Source of the DNA: Clostridiales bacterium UBA4717
GTDB lineage: Bacteria > Bacillota > Clostridia > Oscillospirales > CAG-272
DNA length: 5,451 nt
NCBI GenBank assembly: GCA_002404395.1
Contig: DHJP01000110.1
Location: 300 to 5,750, forward strand
Direction: 5' to 3'
Position 1 is the stretch's first letter. The number at the start of each line of letters is the position of its first letter. The position numbers were made by a program, and so were the translations under genes. Shown in pieces: positions 4,342-5,451 of the stretch. The notes below the pieces were generated by a model, which had not been told where the DNA came from, ran no database searches, and worked only from the letters and a program-made list of their open reading frames with translations.

Positions 4342-5451
4342 ATGAATTTCATTGATTCCGAGATCGAACGCCGCAAACTTCCGAAGCTGCCCGAGTTTGA
4401 CGTAAACGATCCCGAATCCGCGCGTCGGAGGCTGGTTTCGATCCTGAGTGAGCACGAATACGGATTTAATACCGATTTTCCTTTTGAGGTAACCGGAAAG
4501 GTAGCGCTTTCAAAGGACAATTACTACGGCGGCACCGCGATAGCAGAGGATATAGTTGTTACCGTGACCACTCCGCGCGGACCGCACGATTTATATGTAT
4601 TTGTTAGCCGTCCGAAAACCGATAAGCCGGTTCCGCTATTCCTGTACATCGGATTTGCATATGCGAGCGGCGGCTTCCGTAAAGGTCAGTTTGGCGGTGA
4701 CAACGGCATACCGAACAGGCAGAGGCTTTGTGAGGAAGAGATCGTCGATAACGGCTGTGCGCTCGCTGTGATATACAATAATGATATTACTGCCGACAAC
4801 TCCGATTTTAGCGACGGTCTGGCAGGAAAATTCGGCAGAAACGCATCAGGCGTTGCCTCTTGGGGCAAGCTTGGATATTGGGCGTGGGCGGCAAGCCGCG
4901 CGCTCGACTATCTGCTTACTTTTGACTGTTATGACAGGTCTCGTATAGCTGTGGTCGGACACTCAAGACTCGGAAAGACCGCACTTTGGTGTGCGGCGCA
5001 GGATACGCGGGTGACTCATGCCATTTCAAATGACTCGGGATGTTCGGGAGCGGCGATTACTCGCGGAAAGCAGGGAGAGCGGATCGCGGATATATGCGGA
5101 AGGCTGTTCCCGTATTGGTTTTGCGAGAAATACAAGGACTATATCGGCGAAGAAGCTACTGCGGCAATGCCGTTCGACCAACATTTTCTTGCCGCCGCGA
5201 TCGCGCCGCGCAAACTGTATATTGCATCGGCAAGCCTTGATAAGTGGGCTGATCCCGAGAGCGAATATCTTACTGCGTGTATTGTCGGCAAGGTTTATGA
5301 GCAATTCGGATTGCCCGGCTTTTTCGGCAATTTCGACCGTTATCCCGAGCCGGGAGAGGAATTCCACGGCGGAAGCGTTGAATATCATCTGAGACCGGGT
5401 GAACACGCGATCGTCAGATACGACCTGAAAAGATATATAGATTTTCTCAAG
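4342..5451 (+). CDS. CE15-like alpha/beta hydrolase (glucuronoyl esterase-like), 3' end outside window
   Basis: An open frame of 370 codons with no stop before the window edge. The nucleophile elbow is VVGHSRLGK (Ser208), preceded by ASWGKLGYWAWAASRALDYL. Then come SNDSGCSGA, FPYWFC, PFDQHFLAAAIAPRKLYIAS (H281), DKWADPESE and a final YHLRPGEHAI...DLKRYIDFLK. This order is that of bacterial carbohydrate esterase family 15 (4-O-methyl-glucuronoyl methylesterases) and related esterases. Asp231 lies 23 residues after Ser208, the spacing I recall for the catalytic Glu in characterised CE15 enzymes. H355 is the likeliest catalytic His; H342, H349 and H281 are alternatives. Judging by family length, only a few residues are missing. 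There is no signal peptide or membrane segment at the N-terminus (MNFIDSEIERRKLPKLPEF), so the enzyme should be cytoplasmic, unlike most CE15 enzymes. The start lies 1 bp after the HIT stop with only GGAAAG (4325-4330) upstream, which points to translational coupling. The substrate is unknown. Confidence 0.85.
   Translation, partial: MNFIDSEIERRKLPKLPEFDVNDPESARRRLVSILSEHEYGFNTDFPFEVTGKVALSKDNYYGGTAIAEDIVVTVTTPRGPHDLYVFVSRPKTDKPVPLFLYIGFAYASGGFRKGQFGGDNGIPNRQRLCEEEIVDNGCALAVIYNNDITADNSDFSDGLAGKFGRNASGVASWGKLGYWAWAASRALDYLLTFDCYDRSRIAVVGHSRLGKTALWCAAQDTRVTHAISNDSGCSGAAITRGKQGERIADICGRLFPYWFCEKYKDYIGEEATAAMPFDQHFLAAAIAPRKLYIASASLDKWADPESEYLTACIVGKVYEQFGLPGFFGNFDRYPEPGEEFHGGSVEYHLRPGEHAIVRYDLKRYIDFLK

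Noticed and set aside
5018..5406. Open frames of about 125 codons on both strands near the right edge
   Set aside because: Both overlap the CE15-like gene, whose own frame carries clear family motifs through to the window edge. They look like complete genes only because the real frame has no stop inside the window.

Overview
The window looks like an ordinary chromosomal stretch from an anaerobic Firmicute, most likely a gut-type member of the Clostridia. This is inferred from three things: a TrmK-Nif3 gene pair, which is typical of Firmicutes; strong AAGGAGG-type ribosome binding sites with textbook sigma-A promoters; and a DUF1858 redox protein common in anaerobes. No mobile element, CRISPR array, tRNA, rRNA or prophage gene is visible. 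Both ends cut through genes.

Layout. Positions 1-1122 (+) hold the C-terminal part of leucyl-tRNA synthetase (leuS). Its stop codon sits inside a perfect 19-bp palindrome. A strong promoter follows and drives rpsU (ribosomal protein S21, 1242-1418, +), a 58-codon gene with a pyrimidine-rich leader that can pair with its own ribosome binding site. A strong intrinsic terminator at 1441-1471 separates rpsU from a converging minus-strand cluster. In transcription order that cluster is a DUF1858 disulfide protein (3796-3596), a hairpin with a T-rich tail, a GNAT acetyltransferase (3520-2999), trmK (2990-2280) and a Nif3-like metal protein (2265-1495). The last three genes are 8 and 14 bp apart. 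The cluster promoter at 3865-3837 fires away from a second, plus-strand promoter at 3914-3942. That promoter serves a HIT-family nucleotide hydrolase (4002-4340) and, 1 bp later, a CE15-like alpha/beta hydrolase (4342 to beyond 5451).

How the genes fit together. leuS, rpsU and trmK all serve translation (tRNA charging, the small ribosomal subunit, m1A22 of tRNA). trmK-nif3 is a known conserved neighbourhood. The least expected part is the tight HIT plus CE15-like pair. The esterase-like protein has no signal peptide and has Asp where I would expect the usual catalytic Glu of CE15, so it may be an intracellular enzyme with a different substrate from the secreted glucuronoyl esterases. I do not see a clear new defence or mobile system here. 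The points worth checking are regulatory (the palindrome, the rpsU leader and the divergent promoters) plus this gene pair.
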